DNA of 64,000 nucleotides, taken from positions 53,470,062 to 53,534,061 of the forward strand of contig JARWKL010000001.1 in assembly GCA_029961685.1 (NCBI GenBank). Direction: 5' to 3'. Below are positions 24,472 to 36,348 of the stretch, piece after piece. The first letter of the stretch is position 1; each line of letters starts with the position of its first letter. Source of the DNA: Aristolochia californica (lineage: Eukaryota > Streptophyta > Magnoliopsida > Piperales > Aristolochiaceae). A program made the translations under genes and the position numbers. Below the pieces are notes generated by a model. That model saw only the letters and a list, made by a program, of their open reading frames with translations. It did not search any database and had not been told where the DNA came from.

Positions 24472-24660
24472 ATGAAGCCATCACCAACTATTCTGTACCA
24501 GGAGTTCGATGACCAGACGGTCTCGGTAGGCATGGACGTTGACGACGCGGATCCCCTTGACATCTTGTCAGGTGAAGGCATCGTCGAGAACCACAAACCT
24601 GCCGACGCTGATTTCTTCAACGCCTTCCAGGATGATTTCGATGATACGGACATCAATTGA
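24472..24660 (+). CDS. SMAP1: Small acidic protein (SMAP1-like)
   Basis: An uninterrupted 62-codon frame ending TGA. The product is strongly acidic: MDVDDADPLD near the centre, DADFFNAF, and a C-terminus rich in Phe and Asp (DDFDDTDIN). This matches, from memory, the Arabidopsis SMALL ACIDIC PROTEIN 1/2 family: about 62 residues with a conserved F/D-rich C-terminus, implicated in the response to the synthetic auxin 2,4-D through the AXR1/RUB pathway. An upstream in-frame ATG at 24376 would add 32 residues, but it lies only about 9 bases after the TATA box. GC content rises locally over the ORF, in contrast with the AT-rich surroundings, as expected for a real gene. Confidence 0.75.
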   Translation: MKPSPTILYQEFDDQTVSVGMDVDDADPLDILSGEGIVENHKPADADFFNAFQDDFDDTDIN

Positions 24661-25504
24661 GCGGAAAGATGCCCCTTTTTTACGCGGTTTGGTTAATTTC
24701 ATGGTCCATGGTCCCTTCTATTTTTTAGCTGTCTCTTTACTTCCCTGAAGCTATGTTGTTGGTTGCTCTGCTTCTAGATTGGATGAGGATTTTCGGCCTC
24801 TGTAATCTAGAGCTAATGAAATGGTCAATTTCTTGGGTTTCTACTTATTTGAACATGATGAAATCGTGGATTGTAAGACAGTAATATGAGATTCCTTTAT
24901 TTTGTTTCCAGATGGATATCTTCGTTTCCGACTCTGCTATTTTGGAATTTTAATTATGAATTTTGCCTTAAATTTGTGATGATGTCCCCCATACATCAAA
25001 TTGGAATCGATTATGCGGTGTTGCTCTGGAATCTGCTTCGGTTCCGATGGAAAGGATGTCGGTTTCCTTGTTTTTTTCCTAAAGTGGATTATAGTTCTGT
25101 TGTCAATATGAAACTTGACGAACCAGAGGGTACTTGTCAATGAAGTAGAAACAGAGATTCCGAACAATTTAATGGTGAAGCTTCTCTCTATCACTCCTTC
25201 AGTTCCAATATTAGGTTTCCAGGTTCGGAGGTTGGGGTTTTAACCAACCATGTTACCCTGGAATTCCTTGCTAGCAGTGGCGGAAATTATATCTCTGCAA
25301 TATGTAGTTTTTTCCAGGAGGAAGGATTCGTCTAATAGGGAGTGAGGGAAATTTTCCTATCTAAGTTTGGCCAAATTTAAAATGTTGATGAGGAATTCTG
25401 GATAAAATTTGAAACAAAAATGCAGTGGTTCTTTAAATTTTCTAATTCAAGGTGACAGTAATGTCTTTTTGGCTGCATTCATTTGTCATCTCCTCTTGCT
25501 TCAG
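24661..25504 (+). other. 3' region of the small acidic protein gene
   Basis: Probable 3' UTR to about 24830, T-rich. Beyond that no gene. The frame 24886-25143 has no recognisable features. Confidence 0.4.
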
Positions 25505-25603
25505 GTTTTATCCTGGTGCAGATGTCCGTGAGATTTTTCTTTCCAGTTTCCACCATTTAGGGGATGAAGAAGCTGGCAAGGAGTATGGAGAAATTTATAG
25601 TGG
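25505..25603 (+). other. Exon-like orphan segment
   Basis: Flanked by a strong acceptor (CTCCTCTTGCTTCAG) and a donor (GG|GTAAAT). The open phase encodes 32 codons with ordinary protein composition (FYPGADVREIF, HHLGDEEAGKEYGEIYS). No family recognised and no partner exon found nearby. It may be an exon of a longer transcript or a gene relic. Confidence 0.35.
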
Positions 25604-26078
25604 GTAAATCCTTCATTTTTATGATTCAAAACCAGGAAGACTTCTCTGGCACACCCAAGAAACATTTTTCGGCCTGTAAAACAAGCTTCTTCTTGTTAGG
25701 GAGGAAAGCCTGTGATTAATCCAAACTCTGGAACTCACATTTTGCTTTACCCAGTTGGTGCATCCAAATCACAATTCTATATTTTGTCTAACAAGGAACA
25801 AATTTTGCAGTGTGCTCAAACAGATTTGTCTTGTCCAAATCCTCCTTAAGCTGCATTGAGTAATTCTTCATCTTTTGCTATGTCCTTCGCTGTTTATCCA
25901 AACTGATACGATCTTCTGTCGGTCATTCACTTTTCCAGAACTTTATATTTTTCTCTGTCCTTTGCAGTTATCCAGGATACAAGCATCTGTTGTTCATTAA
26001 CATTTTCTGAACTAGTCCTATCAACTTCAGCATTGCATTTGGGTGGAAAACTAATGCAATTGGAAAACTTATCCTGTT

Positions 26079-26250
26079 AGGTTTGGAACACCAAGAAAAG
26101 AAAGGAAAAAATGAGAATTTAACCATTATTATTCTAAAAAATAGTTAGTAAAAATGATATAATGATCAAATTCTCCTTTTCACTAACTATTTTTAAAAAT
26201 AATAATGATTAATTTCTTTTTTTTTTCTTTTCTTTCCAAACATACCATTA
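26079..26250. mobile_element. Foldback MITE
   Basis: The two halves are near-complementary over about 70 bases: GTTTGGAA..AAGAAAAGAAAGG..CATTATTATT on the left against AATAATAATG..CTTTTCTTTCC..AAAC on the right, with a centre around 26155-26180. TAATGCAATTGGAAA occurs on both sides (about 26051-26065 and 26249-26263). The arm ends resemble hAT or Mutator MITEs; the target duplication is not resolved. Confidence 0.65.
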
Positions 26251-26479
26251 ATGCAATTGGAAATCCTAGTTGAAAGTTTTTAGGTTCAAACAATTACAAA
26301 GTAAAGGAGAAAGAGATTACGAGTAGCAATGAAAGAAAAAATATAGAAAAAATATAGAAGCATGGATGAGTGAGGACACTAATTTGGGTTGTATCATACT
26401 CCTCTTAGAAGTCTTTTAAGTAATAATCATGTACAAATAAAGACTTAAATATGATGAAAATTATATATTTTTCACATAT

Positions 26480-27430
26480 TCTCTAACATTTCCATCAAAG
26501 TAGAACATAGGTATCATAAAGGCCAATGCTTAGGCAAAGCTTTAGTAACTATGTCACCAACCTGTTCCTGAATTTGGTTCAAATGAAAGGAGTCGAAATA
26601 CGATCATTTATCACCTGAGCCTAAATAAAATAGCAATCAACTTCAATATATTGAGACTGTTTGTGTGTGTAGAATAGAGTTATTTACAATGAAAAAAGAT
26701 GCCTTCCTGTTACAATTTATAGACATAGGTAATGATACAACAAGAAGATAATTAATGTACATACAGCATGAGTCATCGTTCTTTTTCCGGCCTTAGTATC
26801 TGACCTAACAACAATTGTTTGTTTCCTATTTCTCCAAGTAGCTAGATTTTCACTTACAAATGTGGCAAACCAACTTGTAGACCTTCTATTTGAGTTCGAT
26901 CTTGGATAATCTTCGTTTAATGATCCCGTTACTTCAAAATGGCTATTATTTTAGTAAAATTCACATCTTCTTGGTCCCTTTTTTTTAAATACTTCAAGAT
27001 CTTATGTACAGTCTTAAGATGTATCTTTTTTTAAAAAATTTCATAAATCTACTCACCATACCTACTACAAACAAAATTTTCTTCTAGTAAATGTACCATA
27101 TATCAATTTTCCTAACTAGCATATAATAATAAGTCTTGTTTTTTCAATTTTGATGTGGATTTATCAAATAAATCTAGATTTGTTTTTGGGGGTATCAACT
27201 AGTTTAGCTCCCAACAAGTCAATCTCCCTAAGTATGCTAATAATGTATTTCTTTTGGAAGAGAATATACTTTTTTTACTTCGAGCTGCCTTTATGTAAAC
27301 AAAATAATGTAGAGCCAAATCTTAGATTTAAAAATGTTGAGCTAGAATATTCTTGATAAAGCAACAATGCCTAAAGATGTCATTGGAATCACTATATCAT
27401 CTATATAGATAATCAAAATCACTCAACCAA
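26480..27430 (-). mobile_element. Ty1/copia RNase H fragment
   Basis: Minus-strand frames give VATWRNRKQTIVVRSDTKA, then YIEVDCYFI and GDIVTKALPK in order, the RNase H C-terminus of a copia polyprotein, with stops. An LTR start (TGTTAGAGAATATG on minus, ending at about 26490) follows on its 3' side, so about 26290-26490 is probably its 3' LTR. Confidence 0.7.
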
Positions 27431-27439
27431 ATTGTTTTT

Positions 27440-28150
27440 GCACACTTTAAATTTCTTACCAATATATTTTCTTGTACACTCAAGTATCACCCTAAGAGAT
27501 TTCCATGTACAACAACTAGACTCTAGCTCTAGCAAGCACTCCCTCTAGATTTTTTATTCTACAAAAAAATTTACAAAAAATATAAATTACCAAGACAAAA
27601 ATCAAAATTACAATCATATGGAGAGATAGTCACACCACTCATTTGAGTGAAACAAAACTTCCAACACTTTAAACATGAGCTAGGAAATGAAATTGGAGCT
27701 TTGGGACTTCTAAAATGGTTAAAGGAATGAGGAGAAGTTGAGAGGATTTGGAAAATAGAGGTAAAAGCACACTCAAAGAAATTTGCTTCAAGACTTGGGA
27801 TAATTTACAATCGAGTTGATGCATGGGACGTGCTCCAGACATCAATTTAGCTTCCCTATGCCAAATTAGACATTTTAGATTGTTAGAGAATAATATTAAA
27901 AATAAAATAAAATGTCTCGACCTATTAAGAAAGTGGTTTCGATTGATTTAGAGCTCTAACAATCAAAATTTTCCAAAACAATATGTTTACACAATTGATT
28001 GAGAGATATGAAGGCTCAATCAATTGATACAGCTGCAACGATCAAATTTTTAACAAATATGTTGACTCAATTGATTGAGAGCCATGAAGGTTCAATCAAT
28101 TGAGATGTATCAATCAATTAATTCTTGAGCTGTGCACTTTCTAATTTAGA
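27440..28150 (-). repeat. Long LTR fragment with CAATTGATTGAG palindromes
   Basis: 27470-27670 resembles 61400-61540 and 8330-8510 (LTR sequence on minus). 27960-28120 holds paired copies of AATTGATTGAGAG..ATGAAGG.TCAATCAATTGA, which are long imperfect palindromes. Beyond 28150 to 28940 no gene is seen; a GA-rich run lies at about 28500-28560. Confidence 0.55.
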
Positions 28151-28948
28151 TAACACACATAATGTATCATTATCTAAGTCAAATAGTTTATCCAAATACC
28201 TTCAATCCCTATGCCTTGTTAGTGCCCTTAGTTGGAAATTTATGTCCAAAGAAAAGCTAAAAAAGTTTTTCCTAGGATATATATTTCCAAGAAACCTTTA
28301 GTCTAAAATCCTATTAGTACCTTACTAATAAATTATATGGAAAGTTTTAAATTTGGATAAAAAAGAAGGATTTTCATAAAAGTCATTTTGTGCCTTCATT
28401 TCACCAACCTTGCACTATTTTCTATCTTCGAAAAACGAATGAGTTTTTGCTTTTGGTACCATCCATTAGCTTCTACATATGGATATTATCAACAACCTTC
28501 GTGAGAGAAAAAACAGAGAGGTAGAGGAGACAGAGGAGAGGGAGAAATGACTATTTCCTATTGATTAAGAATTGGAAGAAACAACATTGAGCACAGGAGA
28601 CAACCTTCGGAGAAACCAATGTCACAGTAGGCTAGAGAGGAAGACCAACGTCGTAGTGTAGATGGGAGAACCCAACTAGAGAGAAAGGCCAACGTCATAG
28701 AGTCGCAAAAGATTAGGTCGAGCAAGAATGAGGTTGCCCCGACGTTTTTCCCACTAGTAATTTTTCAGCCTATCATGGCTGGAAAATCTTGCTTGAAAAA
28801 TGATTCAATTTTTTAGGTAAAAATTTTCTGGCGGATGTGTTTCCTAGAAATATGGGACCCTAATGATCCCAGGAAACGCATTTCTACGAAGAAATGTTTT
28901 TCTAGCATTTCCTAGAAAAAGCACTAACAAGGGATTGACTTAAAACTT

Positions 28949-29512
28949 GTTACAATGTGGGACCCACCATGAGAATGTGAGATGACATGATGAGTCATCA
29001 CATGAGCTGGCATGAGTTGGAAAATTTGAAGATCAAGTGGGACCCACAAAGATAACCACGAGCTAGTATCCTTATCACATGAATTGGAAGATCAAGTGGG
29101 ACCCACAATGATAACCACGAGTTGGCAACTTTATCATATGATCACGTCCCCATAGAAGAGTTTTAGTTTGAGTTATGTTAGTTTTTTAATTATGTTGAGT
29201 TATTTTATTATGATAAACTTATCTTTAAGAGTTATAGTTTGGATGTAATTAGGAGAATGGTAGTTTAATTGTACTTGGACTCTACTACTTTCCTCTACTA
29301 TAAATAGAGGTGTTTGTACTAGAATTAATAATAAGAAAGTGAAGTAGTTCTACACTTCTCTCTCGTGAAGACTTCCTCTCTAGCCTAAACTCTTTTTTTT
29401 GTTTTTTCTCTCTTCTCTCTTCTCTACCCAAAAGCTCTCTCTCTCTCTTTCTCTTTCTTTCTCCCTCTCTCACCTTGCTCGAGATTTCAGTAAAGGCGTC
29501 CTAAATTCAATA
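28949..29512 (+). mobile_element. LTR of the 33452-36348 family, probably solo or truncated
   Basis: 29165-29310 aligns by eye with the LTRs at 36880-37020 and, inverted, 33490-33640: AGTTATGTTAG, GTAGTTTAATTGTA, CGACTCTACTA-like and TATAAATAGAGG. A 70-bp tandem pair containing GATCAAGTGGGACCCACAA lies at about 29030-29130. It appears to end at CCTAAATTCAATA near 29512 after a CT-rich run. Ends and target duplication are not exact. Confidence 0.55.
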
Positions 29513-30149
29513 AAACTAAAACAAATCAATGGCTATGAACTAATGACTAAGAATCTAAATCTTCGTGTATGGGTTCTAGGTCAAAAGTTCACTACTACAC
29601 TAAAATTGGTATATGAGGTCAAAGTCATCATTAATATAGTCCTGATATTTAACTTACATCTAGACATTTATGAAGTGACTTGAGCATGAAAATTTGGAAT
29701 TTGAACATACAATTCATGCCCCACAAGCTATTGAAATAATTTTTCATTTATTTTATAGCTTAGCTCGAAGATAGCTCCCCTTGCCTGGAGATCAAGTGAC
29801 CTTGAATACCCAAATTTATTAGGGTCCCATAATCCTAGCATTGTAAGACAAATTTAGACTTCCCTTTAGGATCCAAATTTGTTTAGCCCTTTTGGTTCAT
29901 ATCTGCTTGATGAACATTCAAATGCATAATGACATTGATATTTTCATTTATACATGCATCATTATGGAAGGACAATGTTATGACTTTAGTCACACAATTC
30001 CTATTAAAATTCATAAATTTACTCTCCTTCCTACCCATATATCTATTTTTTTATTTTCTCACATCCACTAGCAGAAAGCTAGTTATAGGCAATGGTTTGT
30101 GTTTGAACACTTGGCGATTAGAGAGTGGTTTAGACCGTCAATCTAAGTA

Positions 30150-32059
30150 GGGGTGTGAATGGTACAAAAACGAAATGGAATAGGTTATTCCCTTTAAGTT
30201 TCAATTACCAATCTAGTATCCTGTATCCGTTCTGTCCAATTATTTTTTAAGGCATTCCGGTACCATTTATTTATCTAGTAAACAATCAGGTAAATGGGTA
30301 AATAACAAAAATAGTAAAAAGTAAATAAATATATATAAATTTATTAAAAATAAGAAAAAATATAACAACATGTTTATAATATCTGAAGATAGTAAAAAGT
30401 CATATAACAACTTGCATAACAAGTGTTGACCTAGGTTGACCCACATCCTATATTTTTATGATAACAAAATTTAACCTATTTGAGCTGATGTTTGTAATTC
30501 AAGTATTTCATATGCATTTCCTTTGAGAGAGACACAATCAAGATTTATGAGAAAGAATCGAAAAAATATCACAAGACCTCATACTAAAATAAAATCTCAA
30601 GTCATCTTGAAGAAGCACCTACAAAGAAGCTTGAAGTTTGAAGAGCTAGAAGCCAAGACACAGAAAAATCATAAGAACTCTAGCTTTGTAAGAGGACAAC
30701 TAACCAATATTTGAATCTTAAATTTTATGTGTGCATTGGATCTTTAAGACATTCAATACTTCTAAAACCATGTTTTGATGATGCATACAAATGTTTTGAA
30801 ATCAATACTTCCCTGAGAAAGTTCAATATCAAGCTCGAAAATCAATTTTTCACACTGCTAGTAGGCATGATCAATCATCCTACAAAGGCATGATCGATCT
30901 TCTAGAATGCAACCTGGCAGACTTTATAAAGCATGATCAATCATCAAACATAAGAGGATCAATCATACATAATGTTACAAGATAGGACTTATGAAGCATG
31001 ATTGATCATCCTGAATTGACATGATAGATCATATAGAACACTGGCTAGCTAGTTCTATAAAGCATGATCTCGATGAGGCATGATCGATCAACGAGTTTAA
31101 GAGGTTGAAAACATTTTTATTGATGTCTTGATCGTTCATTGGGTTTAGGGAACTCAAATAATAAAGTCATGATATATGGTTGATCGATCAACAATTTTTA
31201 CAGCTTTTTGAAAACGATAAAAAAAATGGTTATTTTGGCTAGGAATTTTATAAATAGGCTCTCAATCTCGTTGAGATAAGTAACTAAGTATTTATCGGCA
31301 CACTAAAGCTTTTACAAAAGATTTTCATATTTGAAATTTCAGTTTACCCTTTTTGAGAGAAAAAGGTTGAAAGCGCCAAGCACTTCAATTTCTCTTACAT
31401 CTCTTGAATCAAATTTCTACATACTTCATCACGTGCTCTATGGATTGAAAGCTTGGATCACTTTAGGAGAAGGTTGTCTCTCCTTAAAGGCATAAGTTTT
31501 TTATTTTCTTTTTCTATTCTCTCTTTCCTTTGAAAGAGGTTTTCTAGAATCTTAAATCCTCTAGAGTGAGAATCTAGTTGCAAGAAGATTCTTTGCTAGA
31601 GATTTGAATTGTGTAATAGGGTATTAAACTTGGCTTAAAGAGAGTCAGAATTTACTTTTAATTTCAGCTAATACAACATATTAGTAAAAAGTTTCAAACA
31701 AGGGTTATTCAGCGGTGATTATCAAAAACAAAAAAAATTTGATGTCTTTGGGGTGTGTAAATTTTACTCAAGGATTTTTAATTTATTATACACATTCAAC
31801 ACTGAAAATTTTAATTCTTATTCTCAATTCATTCCCTTCTTTAGAAGCCACCTAAGCCAATAATAATACTCTACATAAGGAGATAAGAAAATTATAACCG
31901 TACCCCTTATCAAATAGGTATTATCTATTTTTATTTTGTTTAATAAATGGTAAAATGGTAGATGGGTAAAATGACTCATTTACATATACAGGTAAGATTT
32001 TCTTCCTTTATGTTTAATAAATAGTAGAAATATCAAGTAATCAGATAAAATTCACACCC
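30150..32059. mobile_element. hAT-like element carrying a nested long LTR
   Basis: Terminal inverted repeats GGGGTGTGAAT (30150) and ATTCACACCC (to about 32058) are typical of plant hAT elements. TAAGTA flanks both sides (30144-30149 and 32060-32065), the core of an 8-bp target duplication (6 of 8 match). No transposase is seen, so non-autonomous. The 30424-31866 LTR sits inside it. Confidence 0.6.
30424..31866 (+). mobile_element. Long Sirevirus-like LTR, solo
   Basis: Starts TGTTGACCTAGG and ends near GAAGCCACCTAAGCCAATA. It shares order and words with 16821-18160: GATAACAAAA, repeated CATGATCAATCATC/CATGATCGATC between about 30865 and 31200, GGATTGAAAGCTTGGATCAC, and CTTAAAGAGAGTCAGAA. 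No primer site or internal region follows, so it is probably a solo LTR. Target duplication weak (ACAAG versus ATAAT). Confidence 0.7.
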
Positions 32060-32065
32060 TTAAGT

Positions 32066-33378
32066 AAACAAAAAAAGTTGGTGATTTGACTTTCATCAAA
32101 TCCTTGACTTTTAGGTTTAGTTTTAGATAAGAACAAAATTGCTTTGAAGACCCTCCAATGGAGTAGGAAGTGCAATGGTCTCATCCTTTTTTGTTGGCAA
32201 TCTCCGCTCCTTGCGATTGATCCCGCTTTTTACTCTAATTCTTTTTCTATGTCAGCGTGAAATTGCCCAACTCTCCCATGAAATCGAACTCCATTCTCTA
32301 TGATCCCAACTCAAGAAGGAACTAACCCTATACCTAATCCTGTTGTTGCATTTTGAATTGTTAATAATCCCCCAACTTCTTATCCCTTGCTGCTACTTTT
32401 TGAATTGCTCAAAACTATATACATGTGTTTTTTAACAGCTCAACTCTGAAATTCTCGTGTATTTTTAATGGTAAGTATTGTCTTGTCTTTTTTTGCTCTA
32501 TCATGTTAATGTTTTGTACTTTGTATGTTGAGACTTTGCTATGGAAGAATTTTGTTTTATCTTTGATATTTCTTATCTTTCACCGCTAAAACCATGCTAC
32601 CAAAAAAAAGCATTCTCGGTTTGGACTTCTCAGTAAATTTTTTAATGTCATTGTTTCATATTCTGGGGAGCCTTTTCTGTTCCCTTTTTTCCATGAATCA
32701 TGTTTGGTACTCCTAGATATATTACTTTCTTTCCAAGTTCTTGAGCTGCCTACTTAACATATGTGTGGCCAATAGTATTTCAAATAGCAACTCTATAAGC
32801 TACAAATGTAGCCGATGTTATCTTATTGTGAACCAAGTTAGACTTATATTTGTGAATAGAATGGTTTTTACTGATTGATAGACCTAACTATAATCCTATA
32901 ATTTAAATATGAGCTAGACTATATGTTGTATTGAATAAGTAATCTAGTGTCCTTTATGCTTGCTATTTCTAGTTTTTTTTTATGAGAATTATCCTCTATT
33001 ATAGCCATCCCTACACTCTTACTAACAACATGGAATAGTAAAAACAATACCCTTCAGCCATAGCAGAGTTTTTGCTTTTTTCAAAGAACTATTACAAACA
33101 AACTCTTGCAGAGATCATCCGTGTGTAATTTAATTGTGCTAAATTAATCTAATGTTATGACAACAGCCATCCAAAACCAGTAACTTAAATCATCGATGAC
33201 CCCTAATGGCTTAAGGATGCACAGTGGCTATGAAAGAGGTTGAGGGTTGTGTGGTTTAGAGAAATGCAAGTGATAGTTCAAACCCGTCTATACTACTTGC
33301 AACCCGTAATGAAGTTTGCAATGGGCACCACTATGGTTATGAGAGAAGGAGAGGATTGGAATAGTCTAGAAGTGGTCA
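32066..33378. other. Intergenic stretch, nothing recognised
   Basis: AT-rich, no long reading frame, no repeat ends that I can place. Confidence 0.4.
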
Positions 33379-33451
33379 AGGTCTTATAGTGATTCATAGA
33401 TCTGATGACATTGCTAGAAAAATTACATCTGAACTTAATAGTGCAGGGGAG

Positions 33452-36348
33452 TGTTGAATTTATAAAAAAGAGAAATACTTCATTGACTTATTGTAATTAG
33501 AGTACATGAACCTCTATTTATAATAGAGGAAAGTAGTAGAGTCCAACTACAATTAAACTACCCTTGTTCCAATTACACCCAAACTCTAGCACTTAAAGAT
33601 AAGTCATAGCATAATTTAATAACCCAATATAAATAGAAGACTAACATGACTAAAACACATTTGAACTGAAACTCTTATGTGAGACCTGCTTCCATAATAA
33701 TTGTGGCTTTGTTGGACTTCTTATTGTGTAAGACTTCTTATGCCACCTCACATGATCATGGTGGGTCCCGTATCTTATGGGCTTGGGTCCATCTTCCAAC
33801 ACTCTTGGATATGTGGGCCTTCCTTGATCTTATGGGCTTGGGCCCATCTTCCAACACTTGGATATGTGGGCCTTCCTTGGTCGTTTGGGCTTGAACCCAT
33901 CTTCCAACACTCTCCCTCAAACTGGGGGTGAGAGAACATCATGAACTCCCACCTTGTTGCAAATGTTGTATAGGATCTTCTCGTATAAAATGGCAGTCCT
34001 CCATATCTTCTAACACTCCCCCTCACATTGGTGGTCTCTTCCATGAGGCCCAGTTGGCATAAGATAAGTGAGAGTAATCACTCCAAGTCGCATGACACCG
34101 CTTCATACTCTAGTCATAACCCATGTTGGATGTAGGGCACACTCCTATCTTTCGCAGGTAGTGGGCCTATACGTAGTGCTTAGAAGTGTAGTAAAAACTC
34201 CTTCATCACCGTGTCCCTCCACAAGACAACGACTCTCAAGTGGTAGGAGTAATAAATGCCTATTAAGGGGGGTCACATATGTAATAAGCTCCTCCATCAC
34301 GGTGTCCCAACCCGGGCACCGACTCTCACAAGTAGAAATGGGTCATAAATACCTGTCATTCACAAGATGGCAATAAAAGACCCATGGGTACATAAAAAAG
34401 TGTCAATTGACTTAAAACACCCAACCATGATGGACTTAAACTCCCAACCGAAGCAACACGCAAAAGGTTGGCCCAAAGATATATGTGAAAGTCAAATAAA
34501 TGATGGTAGGAGTAAGGTTGTCAAATAACCAATAGGTAATGGGTAAACAGGAAGATAGGTTGTTGAGACCACCATTTCTTCAATAATAATGTCTTATCCA
34601 AAGAGACACAATAGTTGTAGCTGAAATGGGCCTGGCCCCATATAACATGAACCAAAATAATAAAAATCCTTGTAAAAAGGACCCATGAAATAATCTGATG
34701 CAATATGTTGACCAAAGAATATGTTGTGAATACCTCAAAATAATAATCCAACCGGAGAAATAGAATCAAGTCAAGCCAAGTCAGGTATTACCAATAATTA
34801 CCATAACTATTACTGCAAGTCATGATTCTTGATCTTCAATTTTCTTTGTTGCAACAAATTTCTTCTTAAATGCAAAAGCTTCAACTTTTGTGCTCCCCAT
34901 TTCTTGAATATTTTGGTCACATAAAACTTACCACAACATATGGAATAAAATACCTCTTTCTTGTACTTCTTCTACTTCTCCCCCTCAAGCTGGGAGGTAA
35001 TAGCAATGTTCCCAGCTTGAACCAAATAACATAAATGTAGTAACTGAAAAAGGGGTAAGTGAGATGTTTACCTGATATAGTTGATCAATAACAGTGACTC
35101 AAAAAGTGACTCAAAACAATCGGCTTAAATTCGGATTTTTTAATGCCACAAGATATCAGTATGACCTTTGATTCTTCCAATACGAATATATCCTTAAATA
35201 TAGATCATATTGACATAAAATTTTCTCCTTAAAAAACTAGACTTAAATACCTTTCATCCAAATATAAATTTTCTTCATAAAATAGACTTCTATTGAGATA
35301 TATAATTTGATAGATTTCAGTCTCTATAGAATTATGTACTCTTTCCCCTTTTTCCAGCATGACCATTGACTCTTCTAAAATCAATATCTCCATATCAAAA
35401 AACTTAGATTGAGAATTGGTTGAATAGGTAAGAAAATAGACTTACAAATATTTCTTTTGATATATAATTCTCCATATAAATTCTCGTTCTTGATAGCATA
35501 AAACAACTTGGAAGTTGAAGCTTTTTGCTACTGCTCAAACCTTTTTTGCAATCTGATCTTTGCAGCTTCAAATATCAATTTCTCTTTGAATATAAATCCC
35601 ATTGGAAAAAATCATTTTTCCTTGGAAAGTAGACTCGAGTATCTTTCCATTAATATATAATTTATAATATGAAAAGCTCAGTGTAGAGGTGAAAACGTAA
35701 ATCAAATAACAGGTATAGGGACTAAAAAAAGATAAATACGAACCTCAACTGCTAGAGATAATAAATCAAAAAATATCACATTACCTCTATGGGTTGACCG
35801 AGTCAAATCACAAAACTTGCTCTGATACCATGTTAAATTTATGAAAAAGAAAAATACTTCATTGACTTATTGTAATCAGATACATGAACCTCTATTTATA
35901 ATAGGGGAAAGTAGTAGAATCTAACTACAATTAAACTACCTTTGTCCCAATTACACCCAAACTTTAATACATAAAGATAAGTCCTAGCATAAGTAAATAA
36001 CCACATATAAATAAAAAACTAACATGACTAAAACACCTTTAAACTAAAATTCTTTTGTGAGATATGCTTCCATAATAATTTTGGCTTTGTTAGACTTCTT
36101 ATGCCACCTCACGTGATCATGGTGGGTCCCATATCTTATGGGTTTGGGCCTGTCTTCCAACACTCTTAGATAAGTGGCCCTTCCTTGATCTTATAGGCTT
36201 GGGCCCATCTTCCAACACACTTGGATATATGGGTCTTCCTTGGTCACGTAGGCTTGGGCCCATCTTCCAACACTTAAACTCCCAGCTTGCTGCAAATGAT
36301 GTATAGAATCTTCTCGTATAAAATGGCAGTCTTCCATATCTTCCAACA
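33452..36348 (-). mobile_element. Nearly intact non-coding LTR retrotransposon
   Basis: On the minus strand: 5' LTR 35831-36348 (518 bp), primer site directly abutting at 35819-35830 (GCTCTGATACCA on +), internal 34016-35818, polypurine tract just right of 34015 (CTCCCCCTCAC on +), 3' LTR 33452-34015 (564 bp). Ends are TGTTRGAAG..AACA (the 5' LTR terminus reads TTTAACA). Flanks GGGAG (33447-33451) and GGAAG (36349-36353) form a target duplication with one mismatch. The 1.8-kb interior has no gag or pol, so it depends on another element's proteins. Both LTRs contain 2-3 copies of a roughly 60-bp block with GGGCTTGGGCCCATCTTCC. The interior has an imperfect tandem pair at about 34190-34365. Confidence 0.85.
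35819..35830 (-). other. Primer-binding site of the non-coding element
   Basis: Reads TGGTATCAGAGC on the minus strand, starting immediately after the 5' LTR with no spacer. Confidence 0.8.

Noticed and set aside
24285..24656. A 123-codon minus-strand ORF
   Set aside because: Shadow of the SMAP1-like gene; the + strand frame has the family pattern, start context and promoter boxes.
33679..33931. Overlapping ORFs with repeated WAW/HLPTL words
   Set aside because: Produced by the 60-bp tandem block in the LTR.
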